A stretch of DNA of 64,000 nucleotides from Deltaproteobacteria bacterium (GTDB lineage: Bacteria > Myxococcota_A > UBA9042 > DTJE01): NCBI GenBank assembly GCA_029547805.1, contig JAKPOP010000008.1, positions 62,001-126,000 on the forward strand. Direction: 5' to 3'. Positions 31,833-41,128 of the stretch are shown in pieces; the first letter of the stretch is position 1, and every line of letters starts with the position of its first letter. The notes beneath the pieces were generated by a model that was not told the DNA's origin, ran no database searches, and saw nothing but the letters and a program-made list of their open reading frames with translations. The translations under genes were made by a program, and so were the position numbers.

Positions 31833-34066
31833 CGGCCCCTCGCCACCCAACCCGCCAGCAGCCACCCCACCAGGACCAGGGGACCTGGAGCCGCGTTGCC
31901 CGCAGTGCACCCGCCACCCCCGATGCCACCGGGACGGGAGGCATCGGTGCCTGCGTCTCCGTCTGGGGACTCCGGGGGAGTGCCGTCCTCGGCCTCCCTG
32001 GACGTGGGATCCCAGGAGGCCGGGACGTCGGGGCCTGGCACGGTGGAGTCCGTGCCGGTCGCCAGGTCCTCTGCCTCGGAGAGGGTCTCCTCGGCCGATG
32101 CGTGGTCGGCCGGTTCCGGGACCGTGTCCACGGCATCGGGCGCCTCTTCCGGGTTCGTATCGGGAACCGCGCAGGCGGGGTCCGGAAGGCCCCGGCAGGT
32201 TCCCTGGTCGTCGCAGGCATCGTCCCGGGTGCAGGGGTCCCCGTCCTGGCAGGGCGACCCCTCGGGAAGCAGGTCGTATCGGCACTGGCCGGTGGCCGGG
32301 TCGCATGTCCCGGCCTCCCGGCATGGCCCCGGTTCCGGGCACACCGCCGGCACACGACCACACTGGGCCTGGCAGGCCTCGTCGTCCTCGGGGCAGGCAG
32401 CGAGGCAGGCCGCGTAGGTGTCGCACCGCTGCCGGTCCCGGCACTGGCCGTCCTCGCAGACCGCCTGCCAGGGGCATTCCCCGCAACTGCCGCCGCATCC
32501 GTCGTCGCCGCACCGGTTCAGGAAGCAGGTCTGATAGGCCATGCAGACCGTGAAGCCCATCACGTCGCCCCCGGCGGCGGTGATGTCGGTGATGCGCAGG
32601 CCGACGGGCGTGCCGTACTGGCTGAAGGGGAAGGGGTCAGTCCCGGGATCGAAGGACGTCCGTCCGTTCTGGGCCGAGAAGGGAGCCTGTCGCACCTTGC
32701 CGTCCTGGGAGGGGCTGCCGCCGGGCCGGAAGACATACAACTCGTCGGGAGGCCCGTCGGGATTGCCCCACCAGCGTTCGTCCACGCGCCAGATCAGCAG
32801 CCCCTCGTCCGGGAGGCTCGCCTCGAAGGGCCCGGTCCGGCGTCGGTATTCCACCAGGAAGTGCTGCTTCGGCTCCCCCGGGATCGGGAGTCGCCACCCC
32901 TGTCCCTCGGAGGCCGTCAGGGGCCGGACCAGATAGGTGCCGCTCTCGGTGATCATCGGAGGATCGGGCACCCATCGTCCCCATCGGACCTTCATGTGCA
33001 GTGACATGTGCTGGGGGATGGGCAGGTCCCACTCCATCAGGTCCCAGGGGCCCGCGGGGGTCATGCCGTCATCGGAGTAGTGGTAGAGGTCCGGGGCCCC
33101 CAGGGTGTGGAACAGTTCGTGGGCCAGGACCCCGACCCGGGATCCGTCGGCCAGCATGTCATGCAGTTGCAGGTTGTAGGTCAGTACGATCAGGTCGTCG
33201 TCCAGGTAGATCAGGTCCGCCAGTTGCAGGGTCATGTGGGGCCACAGGAGGTCGCTCCAGCCGTCGGGCTGTCCGCTGATCACGACCGCGAGGTTGTCCA
33301 CGAACCCGTCATCGTCCCCATCCAGGTCGATGCCCGGCGGGAGGTCGTGGATCGTGGCCTCGAGGGCCCGCCGGACCATCTGCTGCTCCCGGACCATGGC
33401 CTCGCCGGCATCCCGGTAGCCACCGGGGTTCGTGGTGGCCTGGTACTTCTGGTAGAAGGACCGAGGATGGATGTCCTGGTAGGTCAGGATCGTCTCCCCG
33501 GTGGGCCTCGGCAGCAGGTGCGACTGGACCGTCAGGGCCCCGTAGGACGCCTCCAGGTAGTAGTCCCGCAGGGAATTCCGGACCTCCGGGGTGCCGTTCA
33601 GCATGGCCTCCCAGGTGGCGGTCCTGGAGGTCAGGGGCGCCTCGTCGGCGAAGCGGACGAACAGCACGAGGTTGTTCAGGGTGCCTCGGTTCGGGGCGCT
33701 CCGCCGGGGCCGGGGCAGCCAGGAGGTCCAGGCCTGCCGCGCCTCCCGGAAGCGGGCCACCGATGGTCGGACCCCCGGGTGGAGACCTGCGAGCCGGGGG
33801 TCGTCCCGGCCGACCCGCCAGGGCGTGGGCGCCAGGTCCCCGTCCCGGAGGTCTGCATAGACCACCTCGCCGGAGTCCGGGTCCCGGACCACCGTGAACC
33901 CGTCCCGGTCCATGACCAGGCGGAAGAACTCGTCGCCGGTGGCCCGGAGGTGGAGCACCCGGCCGTCGGGGGTCGTGACCTCGACCGGCACGTCCCGGAG
34001 TGGAGCGGCCTGGAGCGGCAGGCCCGCCACCAGAATTCCAATCAGCGGCAGAGGACGGAGGGACAT
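31799..34066 (-). CDS. M6-family secreted metalloprotease with MYXO-CTERM-like anchor
   Basis: A 755-residue protease. Signal peptide MSLRPLPLIGILVAGLPLQA; propeptide-like region to about 125; peptidase M6 catalytic domain with zinc motif HELFHTLGAPD (about 316-326). A calcium-like GIDLDGDDDGFVDN segment precedes it. After about 510 comes a Cys-rich region with short EGF/disintegrin-like modules, a Glu/Asp/Pro-rich spacer, and a tail GGGGC, hydrophobic helix LVLVGWLLAGWVA, RGRYRWW. M6 proteases such as immune inhibitor A degrade host or prey proteins. The tail suggests sorting to the cell surface. It converges with the MFS gene and overlaps its end. Confidence 0.93.
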   Translation of the reverse strand: MSLRPLPLIGILVAGLPLQAAPLRDVPVEVTTPDGRVLHLRATGDEFFRLVMDRDGFTVVRDPDSGEVVYADLRDGDLAPTPWRVGRDDPRLAGLHPGVRPSVARFREARQAWTSWLPRPRRSAPNRGTLNNLVLFVRFADEAPLTSRTATWEAMLNGTPEVRNSLRDYYLEASYGALTVQSHLLPRPTGETILTYQDIHPRSFYQKYQATTNPGGYRDAGEAMVREQQMVRRALEATIHDLPPGIDLDGDDDGFVDNLAVVISGQPDGWSDLLWPHMTLQLADLIYLDDDLIVLTYNLQLHDMLADGSRVGVLAHELFHTLGAPDLYHYSDDGMTPAGPWDLMEWDLPIPQHMSLHMKVRWGRWVPDPPMITESGTYLVRPLTASEGQGWRLPIPGEPKQHFLVEYRRRTGPFEASLPDEGLLIWRVDERWWGNPDGPPDELYVFRPGGSPSQDGKVRQAPFSAQNGRTSFDPGTDPFPFSQYGTPVGLRITDITAAGGDVMGFTVCMAYQTCFLNRCGDDGCGGSCGECPWQAVCEDGQCRDRQRCDTYAACLAACPEDDEACQAQCGRVPAVCPEPGPCREAGTCDPATGQCRYDLLPEGSPCQDGDPCTRDDACDDQGTCRGLPDPACAVPDTNPEEAPDAVDTVPEPADHASAEETLSEAEDLATGTDSTVPGPDVPASWDPTSREAEDGTPPESPDGDAGTDASRPGGIGGGGCTAGNAAPGPLVLVGWLLAGWVARGRYRWWQGRSRP
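31802..31921 (-). other. MYXO-CTERM-like sorting tail (coding)
   Basis: This is the C-terminal 40-codon segment of the M6 protease: a Gly run and Cys, a hydrophobic helix, and a basic end (RGRYRWWQGRSRP). Part of it is encoded in the overlap with the MFS gene. Confidence 0.7.
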
Positions 34067-34093
34067 GGAGGCTCCCGCAAGACTTCCTGGGGG

Positions 34094-34122
34094 ATGCTAC
34101 GGAGATCCATGGCGATCGTAAA
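34094..34122 (-). promoter_or_regulatory. Candidate promoter of the M6 protease gene
   Basis: On the minus strand TTTACG (34117-34122), a 17-base spacer and TAGCAT (34094-34099) lie 27 bases before the start at 34066. Confidence 0.5.
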
Positions 34123-34237
34123 CAGGGACCTCTGCCAAAGACCAAATCCATGGCCCCGAATCGTTCGTCGGCCGGAGATGTCGTGTGATACCCTTGCGAT
34201 GCCGTCGGCCACAGGTGCCCGGCCCCGGGAGGTCCCG

Positions 34238-35719
34238 ATGCGCGAATGGACGACCTGTTTTCCCCCACCGCCCCCTCCGGCCCGGAGGCTCTGGTGCAAC
34301 CGGACCTTGAACCTCCGGTCCATCCGGGTCTTCGGCTACGACATGGACTACACGCTCATCCACTACCGGGTGGATGCCTGGGAGCGTCGGGCCTACGAGC
34401 ACCTGCGGCGGCTGCTGGCGGACCAGGGCCTCCCGGTGGAGGGCCTCTCCTTTGACCCCCATGCGGCGATGCGGGGGCTCGCCATCGACCAGGAGACCGG
34501 CAATCTGGTCAAGGCCAACCGGTTCGGCTACGTGAAGCAGGCCGCCCACGGGACGCGGATGCTCTCCTTCGAGGAGTTGCGGAGGACCTACGGGCGTCTG
34601 GTCGTGGACCTCGGGGAGCCCCGGTGGGAGTTCCTGAACACCTTCTTCAGCCAGTCCGAGGGGTGCATGTACGCCCAGCTGGTGGACCGGATGGACCGGG
34701 GGGAGGTCCCCGGGTCCCTGGGCTACCAGGGCCTCTACCGACTGGTGCGGCGGACGCTGGACCAGGCCCACATGGAGGGCCGCCTGAAGGCCGAGATCAT
34801 CGCCCAGCCCGAGGTCTTTGTGGAGGCGGACCCGGACCTCCCGAGGGCCCTGGAGGACCAGCGGGCCGCCGGGCGGAAGACCGTGCTGATCACCAACAGC
34901 GAGTGGTCCTATACCGATGCGATGATGCGCCATGCCTTCGACCCCTTCCTGGCCGATGGGAGGGGATGGCGGGACCTGTTCGACCTGGTCCTGGTGTCGG
35001 CCCGGAAGCCCGCCTTCTTCACGCAGTCGATGCCGGTCTTCGAGGTGGTCAGCCCCGATGGGTTGTTGCGGCCGGTCCAGGGCCTGCGGGAGAACGGGGT
35101 CTTCGTCGGCGGGGATGCTCGGGGCGTCGAGAGGACCTTCGGAGTGGAGGGAGAGGAGGTCCTCTACGTCGGGGACCACCTCTTCACGGACGTCCACGTG
35201 AGCAAGGAGGTGCTGCGCTGGCGCACGGCCCTGGTGGTCCGGGAACTGGAGGAAGAGATCGCGGCCGTCGCGGCCTTTCTGCCGACAGAGGCGGAACTGG
35301 AGACCCTGATGGCCCAGAAGGAACGCCTGGAGCACGCCCACGCCCAGGCCCGGATGCAGATCCAGCGCCTGAAGGCAGGCGGCCCGGCCCCGGATGTTCC
35401 TCCTGCCCGGCTCCACCAGGCCCTGACCGAGTTGCGGGAGGCCCTCGATGCCCTGGACCAGAGGATTGCGCCGCTGGCCCAGGCCTCGGCGGCCCTGGGG
35501 CATCCCCGGTGGGGCCTGCTGATGCGCACCGGCAACGACAAGAGCCTCTGGGCCCGGCAGGTGGAGCGCTACGCGGACCTCTACACCTCCCGGGTCTCAA
35601 ACTTCCTCCTCCACACGCCCTACGGCTATCTGCGATCCTTCCGGGGCAGCCTGCCCCATGACGCCTCAGTGCCCGCGGCGGGTCTCTCCGGCGCAACGGA
35701 CGAAGGCGATCCGGCTTGA
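34238..35719 (+). CDS. HAD-superfamily 5'-nucleotidase (cN-II-like)
   Basis: A 493-residue protein of the HAD-IG/cytosolic 5'-nucleotidase family that hydrolyses nucleoside monophosphates, usually IMP or GMP. HAD motifs: FGYDMDYTLIHY with nucleophile Asp at about 35 and the second Asp two residues on, motif II ITNSEWSYTD, a Lys region around SARKPAFF, and motif IV YVGDHLFTDVHVSK. The C-terminal third has the helical coiled-coil region (MAQKERLEHAHAQARMQIQ) and an end LLHTPYGYLRSFRG typical of the family. ATG at 34238 follows GGGAGG. The stop codon TGA lies inside the -35 of the downstream MopE-repeat gene. Confidence 0.93.
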   Translation: MREWTTCFPPPPPPARRLWCNRTLNLRSIRVFGYDMDYTLIHYRVDAWERRAYEHLRRLLADQGLPVEGLSFDPHAAMRGLAIDQETGNLVKANRFGYVKQAAHGTRMLSFEELRRTYGRLVVDLGEPRWEFLNTFFSQSEGCMYAQLVDRMDRGEVPGSLGYQGLYRLVRRTLDQAHMEGRLKAEIIAQPEVFVEADPDLPRALEDQRAAGRKTVLITNSEWSYTDAMMRHAFDPFLADGRGWRDLFDLVLVSARKPAFFTQSMPVFEVVSPDGLLRPVQGLRENGVFVGGDARGVERTFGVEGEEVLYVGDHLFTDVHVSKEVLRWRTALVVRELEEEIAAVAAFLPTEAELETLMAQKERLEHAHAQARMQIQRLKAGGPAPDVPPARLHQALTELREALDALDQRIAPLAQASAALGHPRWGLLMRTGNDKSLWARQVERYADLYTSRVSNFLLHTPYGYLRSFRGSLPHDASVPAAGLSGATDEGDPA

Positions 35720-35744
35720 CGCCGCGCCCTGGAAACCGCAAACT
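35716..35744 (+). promoter_or_regulatory. Candidate sigma-70 promoter of the second MopE-repeat gene
   Basis: TTGACG (35716-35721), a 17-base spacer and CAAACT (35739-35744) lie 29 bases before the ATG at 35774. GGAAACCG plus the -10 and its downstream bases (CARACTKTCGCYGC) are shared with the promoter at 7204. Confidence 0.55.
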
Positions 35745-35773
35745 GTCGCCGCATTCCAGTTGGTGGAGGGGCC

Positions 35774-38197
35774 ATGCGCCGGTCGATCCCCTGGGTGGTC
35801 GTGTTGGCAATCTCGTGCGGGGATGGCGGGACCACGCCGTCGGGTCAGGACCTGCTTCCAGGGGACCCCGGCGGACGGGACCTCTCGGCTCAGGACCCCG
35901 GGCCCGGGGAGGACCCGGGACGGGACCCGGGCATGCCCGACCCCGGGCGGGACGTGGCCGACATCCCGGCGCTGGACAACGGGGGCGACGTCGGAGGGAC
36001 CGATGAGGGCCCCGGATGTCCGGGCAACTTCGGCTGCCCCTGCACCGGCAACAACGAGTGCATCAGCGGCTTCTGCATCGAGTCGATCGGGGGCCGGCAG
36101 TGCACCCGGGTCTGCGTCACCGAGGACTCCTGCCCGACCGGCTGGTCGTGCAGCCAGAACACGCTGGGCGGCGAGACGATCTACCTGTGCGTGGACCCCT
36201 TCAGCACCTTGTGCCGTCCGTGCCGCACCGACCGGGACTGCGTGCCCTCGGTCGGGACCGGCTCCGGGCGCTACGCCTGCCTGCCCTTCGGCAACGAGGG
36301 GTCGTTCTGCGGGACGGGCTGCACCGGTACGGCCGGGTGCCCCGATGGCTACGAGTGCCTGGAGGTCTCGGGGGTGGGCGGTGGCCGCTGGTGCGTGCCC
36401 GCGGACGGGGGCGCCTGCCCCTGCACGGACTACATGCGCCAGGAGGGCTTTCTGACGGACTGCCAGAACGAGAACGAGTCCGGGTCCTGTCCCGGCACCC
36501 GGACGTGCGCCCAGGCGTGCCAGGGACGGATCCCCGCGGCCGAGACCTGCAACGCCATCGACGACAACTGCAACGGGGCCACCGACGAGGGAACCGCGGG
36601 GCGCCCCTGTGACCTGACCAACGAGCACGGGACCTGTCCAGGCACGACATCCTGCAAGAACGGCGAGATCTTCTGCGAGGGGACGCCCCCGAAGACCGAG
36701 GTCTGCAACGGCGTGGACGACAACTGCGACGGGGTCACCGACCCCGAAGGGGCTGGACAGTGCACGACCTGGTACCGGGACGGTGACGGGGACGGGGCGG
36801 GGGTGACCGGCGATGGCCGCTGCCTCTGCTCCCCCCAGAGCCCCTACACGGCCACCGTGCCCGGGGACTGCAATGACCAGAACGCTCAGGTGAAGCCCGG
36901 TGCCCTGGAGATCTGCAACGGCATCGACGACAACTGCGATGGCCGGACCGACGAGGAGGGGGCCTCCAACTGCCTGCGTTTCTATCGCGATGACGATGGG
37001 GACGGGGTCGGGGCGCCAAGGACGGACCGGTGCCTCTGTGCGGCCCAGAGCCCCTGGACCTCCTCCCGGGGCGACGACTGCAACGACCAGGACGCCGCGG
37101 TGTCGCCCCTGAAGGCGGAGGTCTGCAACGGCGTCGATGACAACTGCGACGGGCAGACGGACGAGGGGACCGCCGGGCGGGCCTGTTCGGTGGACAACGA
37201 GTACGGGTCCTGTCCCGGGACATCGACCTGCGATTCCGGGACCCTTGGCTGCTCGGGGCGCCTCCCGGCGCCCGAGTCGTGCAACGGCGTGGACGACGAC
37301 TGCAACGGCCAGACCGACGAGGCCGGCGCCGCAGGCTGCTCCGACTGGTACATGGACAACGACGGCGACGGTTGGGGCGTGGCGGGGGATTCCCGCTGCC
37401 TCTGCCAGGCCGAGGGGAACTACCGGGTTCGGGGGGACCACCTGGGAGACTGCAACGACCGGGACGGGGGAGTCCATCCCGGCGCGCCGGAGGCGTGCAA
37501 CGGCAAGGACGACAACTGCGATGGCCGGACCGACGAGGAGGGGGCGACGGGATGCTCCACCCTCTATCTGGACCTGGACGGCGACTCCTGGGGCGCCGTG
37601 GGCAGCAACAAGTGCCTCTGTCCCCTGGGGGGACTGCCGGGATATACCGCCACCCGCGGCCAGGACTGCGACGACCAGGACGCCGCAGTGAACCCCGGGG
37701 CGTCGGAGCGGTGCACGCTGGCGGGAGGCACGACCAAGGACGAGGACTGCGACGGTTTCACCGACGAGGAGGGCGCCGCCGGGTGCGTGAACTACTTCCG
37801 GGACCAGGATGGCGACTCCTGGGGCAGCCAGAGCGAGGTGAAGTGCCTCTGCGCGGCCCAGGGGGAGTTCACCGCGACCCGGTCGGGCGACTGCTGCGAC
37901 CTGGATGCCCGGGCACTGCCGGGCCAGACGGGCTGGTTCACCCAGGCCAACGTCTGCGGCAGTTTCGACTACGACTGCAGCGGCGTCGCCGAGAAGCAGT
38001 ATGGGTCGGCCAACGGCCGCTGCACGGACTGGGCCATCGGGACGGGGTGTCAGCTGGAGCCGGGCTGGCAGGGGGCGACGGTGCCAAACTGTGGCCAGAC
38101 GCAGAACTACGTCACCGGTGGCTGCGGCTATTGCTGCATCGCGTGGGTCTGCTGCTGCGACCCCGAGTATTCCAGCCGCACTCAAGGGTGCCATTGA
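35774..38197 (+). CDS. MopE-repeat (putative metal-binding) surface lipoprotein 2
   Basis: An 807-residue paralogue of the protein at 7257-9713. Signal MRRSIPWVVVLAISC gives a lipobox, followed by an Asp/Gly/Pro-rich spacer. A Cys-rich region has the same order of blocks as the paralogue (CPCTGNNECISGFC, then CLPFGNEGSFCGTGC). Seven MopE-type motifs follow, with short YRDGDGDGAGVTGDGRCLC-like modules between them. The seventh motif is split by an insertion (CTLAGGTTKDEDCDGFTDEE). The final domain ends SSRTQGCH and has an extra Cys cluster (CGYCCIAWVCCC) absent from the paralogue. Export and metal or calcium binding are expected; the true ligand is unknown. Confidence 0.92.
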   Translation: MRRSIPWVVVLAISCGDGGTTPSGQDLLPGDPGGRDLSAQDPGPGEDPGRDPGMPDPGRDVADIPALDNGGDVGGTDEGPGCPGNFGCPCTGNNECISGFCIESIGGRQCTRVCVTEDSCPTGWSCSQNTLGGETIYLCVDPFSTLCRPCRTDRDCVPSVGTGSGRYACLPFGNEGSFCGTGCTGTAGCPDGYECLEVSGVGGGRWCVPADGGACPCTDYMRQEGFLTDCQNENESGSCPGTRTCAQACQGRIPAAETCNAIDDNCNGATDEGTAGRPCDLTNEHGTCPGTTSCKNGEIFCEGTPPKTEVCNGVDDNCDGVTDPEGAGQCTTWYRDGDGDGAGVTGDGRCLCSPQSPYTATVPGDCNDQNAQVKPGALEICNGIDDNCDGRTDEEGASNCLRFYRDDDGDGVGAPRTDRCLCAAQSPWTSSRGDDCNDQDAAVSPLKAEVCNGVDDNCDGQTDEGTAGRACSVDNEYGSCPGTSTCDSGTLGCSGRLPAPESCNGVDDDCNGQTDEAGAAGCSDWYMDNDGDGWGVAGDSRCLCQAEGNYRVRGDHLGDCNDRDGGVHPGAPEACNGKDDNCDGRTDEEGATGCSTLYLDLDGDSWGAVGSNKCLCPLGGLPGYTATRGQDCDDQDAAVNPGASERCTLAGGTTKDEDCDGFTDEEGAAGCVNYFRDQDGDSWGSQSEVKCLCAAQGEFTATRSGDCCDLDARALPGQTGWFTQANVCGSFDYDCSGVAEKQYGSANGRCTDWAIGTGCQLEPGWQGATVPNCGQTQNYVTGGCGYCCIAWVCCCDPEYSSRTQGCH
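36548..37780 (+). repeat. Seven coding MopE-type Asp/Cys repeats
   Basis: The segment encodes copies of CNGxDDxCDGxTDE at about 45-70-residue spacing. Copies one and four are followed by a different linker (GTAGR.C....E.G.CPGT) that suggests an internal duplication of a larger unit within this gene. Confidence 0.85.
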
Positions 38198-38240
38198 CGG
38201 TTCCCGACGGCTTCGGCCGCGAGATACCAGGGGATGATGG

Positions 38241-39047
38241 ATGTTCCTGCCCTTCGGGGATGCCCCCAATCCGAGGCGGTTTCGGCCCTGGGTGACCTGG
38301 TGCCTGATCGCCCTCAACGTGGGCATCTACCTGGTTGTCTCGCTTCCGCTGTCGTTCACCGAGGCGGACCCTCGGGACCCGCTGCTGCGGGAGTACCTCC
38401 GCCTGATCGCCCGGTCCCTGCCTCCGGGGATCTCCCTGCGGGAGGCGATGCAGCAGGTCAGCGCCTATGACCTCTTCGTCCTTCGCTGGGGCTTCAAGCC
38501 AGCCGCCCCCGAGGTCCGGGACCTGATCGCGAGCCTCTTCCTGCATGGGGGGCTGGCCCATCTGGCGGGGAACATGCTGTTCCTCTGGATTTACGGGGAC
38601 AACGTGGAGCAGCGCCTGGGGCGCCTGGGCTATCTGGCGGCCTACCTGGGCACCGGCGTCCTCGCCACGGTGGCCTTCGCCCTGTTCAATCGCCACTCGT
38701 TGATGCCTCTGGTGGGGGCCTCGGGGGCGATCTCGGGGGTCCTGGGGCTCTACTTCGTCCTGTTCCCCCGGAACGTCGTGAAGGTCTTCGTGTTCCTGTT
38801 CCCCTTCGTCATGACCACGGTGCTGCTGCCGGCCCGGCTGGTCCTGCTGGGGTTCCTCGTGCTGGACAACCTGTTGCCGGTCTTCCTGGGGGCTGAGAGC
38901 GGCGTGGCCTATGGCGCCCACATCGGCGGATTCGTGGCCGGCTGGGGGATCGCCCGCATTGGCGAGGCCCTGGCCCAAAGGACCACCTGGCGGTGGCCTG
39001 GGGATCGGCGCATGGGGTCTTTCTGGCCCTGGCAGGAAGAAGACTGA
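38241..39047 (+). CDS. Rhomboid-family intramembrane serine protease
   Basis: A 268-residue protein with about six membrane helices. Catalytic features: HGGLAHLAGNMLFLWIYG (about 102-119) with the conserved His and Asn, nucleophile Ser at about 161 in GASGAISG, and catalytic His at about 227 in YGAHIGGFVAG. A long loop after helix one (residues about 38-90) is family-typical. Rhomboids cut membrane-spanning segments of other proteins. It starts 43 bases after the second MopE-repeat gene on the same strand, so co-expression is possible. It is larger than typical rhombosortases, and nothing specific ties it to the MYXO-CTERM proteins. Confidence 0.93.
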   Translation: MFLPFGDAPNPRRFRPWVTWCLIALNVGIYLVVSLPLSFTEADPRDPLLREYLRLIARSLPPGISLREAMQQVSAYDLFVLRWGFKPAAPEVRDLIASLFLHGGLAHLAGNMLFLWIYGDNVEQRLGRLGYLAAYLGTGVLATVAFALFNRHSLMPLVGASGAISGVLGLYFVLFPRNVVKVFVFLFPFVMTTVLLPARLVLLGFLVLDNLLPVFLGAESGVAYGAHIGGFVAGWGIARIGEALAQRTTWRWPGDRRMGSFWPWQEED

Positions 39048-39060
39048 CGGGGAAGGGGCC

Positions 39061-40446
39061 TCAGCGGAAGATCGGGATGTAGGTCTTCACGATCACGTTC
39101 CAGTAGTTGTCCATCACGATGGCGTTGTAGCCGTCCACGACCTTGCGCCACGAGAACGAGATGTCCAGCGGGATGTACACCGGCAGCAGCGACAGGGCCC
39201 CGCCGACCTGGATGGCATGGATGGTCTGCTGGCCCAGCAGCTGCAGCCCCTTGGCCATCTGGATGAAGTAGTAGTCCCCGTCGATCTCCGGTTCCTGGGA
39301 GTGGATCACGCCATAGCCCACCGTGACCCCGAGCAGCGCCAGCTGGATCTGCAACTGGGCCGTCCACTGGAGGCCGAAGCCGGGGGTGTAGGAGTAGGAC
39401 CCCTTGTCCTTGAGGTGCCGCAGGTCCGGGAAGGAATTGAAGACGCTGTAGTCGTCGTCGGCGGTCCCCCGCTTGCCGTCGTCGCCATTGGCCAGGGTCT
39501 GGAGGATGGCCCGGTTGGGCTCGGTGGCGAAGTTGGTCGGGTAGCGCCGCTTGTGCTTGAAGCCGTAGGAGAGGGTGAACTCGCTGCTGGCGATGATGTC
39601 GATCCAGTAGGAATACTTGAAGATCCGGAGGTCGTAGCCCTGGGTGAAGCCCAGGCCCCAGCCCCCCATGCCGGTGTCCAGTTCGGGGCCCGTGCCCAGC
39701 ATCAGGCTGCTGTTGGGATTGGCGATGCGGCCGGTGGGGAAGAAGATGCGGCCGGTGAAGGCCGCGGACATCCGTTTCGTGCGCCAGGGATTCCAGGAAA
39801 AGCCGGTGTTGATGTCCCCCAACACCCACTCGGCGTCGTACTGGAGTGCCGGGACGGGGCGTCCCAGCATCGGGAGCAGTTGGGAGGCCTTCCGGATTCC
39901 CTCCTTCCGGGCGAAGTCCGGGTCCGGGTCCCCGTTGGGCAGGTTCCCCTGGACCGGCTCCCCGTCGGCCCCCAGCAGGCGGGGATGGAAGCCCAGGTGC
40001 ATGTACTGGTAGGGCAGTTCGAAGTACCAGTCGAAGTTGCCCAGGATGCCGTAGGAGGCCTGGAAGACATGGCCGCCACCGGCGCCCCGGACCCCCAGGT
40101 CCAGTCTCTGGCCACCGCCGATGCCGATGGGGGCGATCAGGGGAGTCAGCTGGTGCTTGTCGTTGTACCGCTGGCTGGCCTTCAGGGTCGTGTAGTCCCA
40201 CTTCACCGAGGCGTAGCCCTTGGGCAACTGGGCCGTGACCCCGTAGAGGTCCGCCTTGCCCACCTCGTCCAGTTCCCGGTCGATGAAGCGGGTCCACCGC
40301 TGCCAGGCATTGGCGGGCGGCGCCTGTTCCTTCTTCTCCGTCTCCCCGCCAACCAGTTCCCGGCCCGTGGCCCGGTCGGCCCGGGAGGCTGCGGGAAGCA
40401 GCAGGGACGCCAGTACCAGCACCGACCCAAGGGTGTGCCGCGTCAT
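39061..40446 (-). CDS. Outer-membrane beta-barrel-like protein
   Basis: A 461-residue exported protein. Signal peptide MTRHTLGSVLVLASLLLPAA, cleavage near SRA. The mature chain is dominated by alternating hydrophobic/polar strands with many aromatic residues at strand ends (FDWYFELPYQYMHLG, YSYWIDIIASSEFTLSYGF, YGVIHSQEPEIDGDYYFIQ), which suggests a barrel of perhaps 12-16 strands. The C-terminus is IPIFR, close to the usual terminal Phe but with one extra Arg. No substrate is evident. It follows a Cys-rich lipoprotein gene by 15 bases, so the two are probably co-expressed. Confidence 0.75.
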   Translation of the reverse strand: MTRHTLGSVLVLASLLLPAASRADRATGRELVGGETEKKEQAPPANAWQRWTRFIDRELDEVGKADLYGVTAQLPKGYASVKWDYTTLKASQRYNDKHQLTPLIAPIGIGGGQRLDLGVRGAGGGHVFQASYGILGNFDWYFELPYQYMHLGFHPRLLGADGEPVQGNLPNGDPDPDFARKEGIRKASQLLPMLGRPVPALQYDAEWVLGDINTGFSWNPWRTKRMSAAFTGRIFFPTGRIANPNSSLMLGTGPELDTGMGGWGLGFTQGYDLRIFKYSYWIDIIASSEFTLSYGFKHKRRYPTNFATEPNRAILQTLANGDDGKRGTADDDYSVFNSFPDLRHLKDKGSYSYTPGFGLQWTAQLQIQLALLGVTVGYGVIHSQEPEIDGDYYFIQMAKGLQLLGQQTIHAIQVGGALSLLPVYIPLDISFSWRKVVDGYNAIVMDNYWNVIVKTYIPIFR

Positions 40447-40461
40447 CGTCTCGTCTCCTGG

Positions 40462-41103
40462 CTATTCCGGACAGGCTTCCGGACAGTAGGGGTCCTTCGG
40501 TTCCGCCGCGCACTTGCCCTGATCGCAGACCAGCAGGCCCACCAGTTTCGCCGGCAGGCAGGTCTTGACCGGGTTGCCCTGGCCGTCCTTGGCGCCGAAG
40601 TCCGGGCAGACGTAGCCCTCCCGGCATTCCTGGTCTGCCGCGCAGGGCCAGGCGCACAGGCGGGGGATGTCGTTCCCCAGGGAGGTGGCATCGAGGCAGA
40701 TGGACCCGTCGCCGGGTCCGCACTCGCTGTCGTCTCCGCAGCCGATCAGGCTGCACATGCCACCCGGGACCTCCAGATTGGGATTCAGGATCTGCACGAA
40801 CTCCGTGGTCAGGCACTGCTCGGTCCAGCACTGTTCGTTGGTCTCGCAGGGGGAGCCGGTCCGCCGGTTCGTGTCGGGGAGCGGGGCGTCGGTCACGACG
40901 TCGGCTCCCGGGTCGGAACCGGGATCCTGGGCCTGGTCCGACGGAAGGTCCACCGGGCCGGTCTCGCTGCCCGGGTCGGGAGTGCCCATGTCCTGAAAGG
41001 TGTCCAGGAACCAGAGGTCCGGATTGGAGGTCCGTGCCTCGTAGCAGCCCGGCAATGCCAGAAGGAACAGCAGCCATCCCACCGTCGCGATCCGTCCAGT
41101 CAT
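40462..41103 (-). CDS. Cys-rich lipoprotein, partner of the barrel-like protein
   Basis: A 213-residue lipoprotein with lipobox LALPGC after [15 protein letters not shown] Pro/Asp/Gly-rich spacer of about 60 residues follows, then about 16 Cys in a pattern with [15 protein letters not shown] and [13 protein letters not shown], resembling the Cys-rich N-terminal regions of the two MopE-repeat proteins. No MopE motif is present. It is the first gene of a two-gene unit with the barrel-like protein, and may be an outer-membrane partner of it. Function is unknown. Confidence 0.78.
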   Translation of the reverse strand: MTGRIATVGWLLFLLALPGCYEARTSNPDLWFLDTFQDMGTPDPGSETGPVDLPSDQAQDPGSDPGADVVTDAPLPDTNRRTGSPCETNEQCWTEQCLTTEFVQILNPNLEVPGGMCSLIGCGDDSECGPGDGSICLDATSLGNDIPRLCAWPCAADQECREGYVCPDFGAKDGQGNPVKTCLPAKLVGLLVCDQGKCAAEPKDPYCPEACPE

Positions 41104-41128
41104 GGGATCCCCCTCAGGCGCTGGCCGG

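Noticed and set aside
38241-39047. Rhomboid protease as the sortase for the MYXO-CTERM tails
   Set aside because: It has the size and loops of an ordinary rhomboid, not the short rhombosortase form, and MYXO-CTERM tails are thought to be handled by CPBP-type enzymes.
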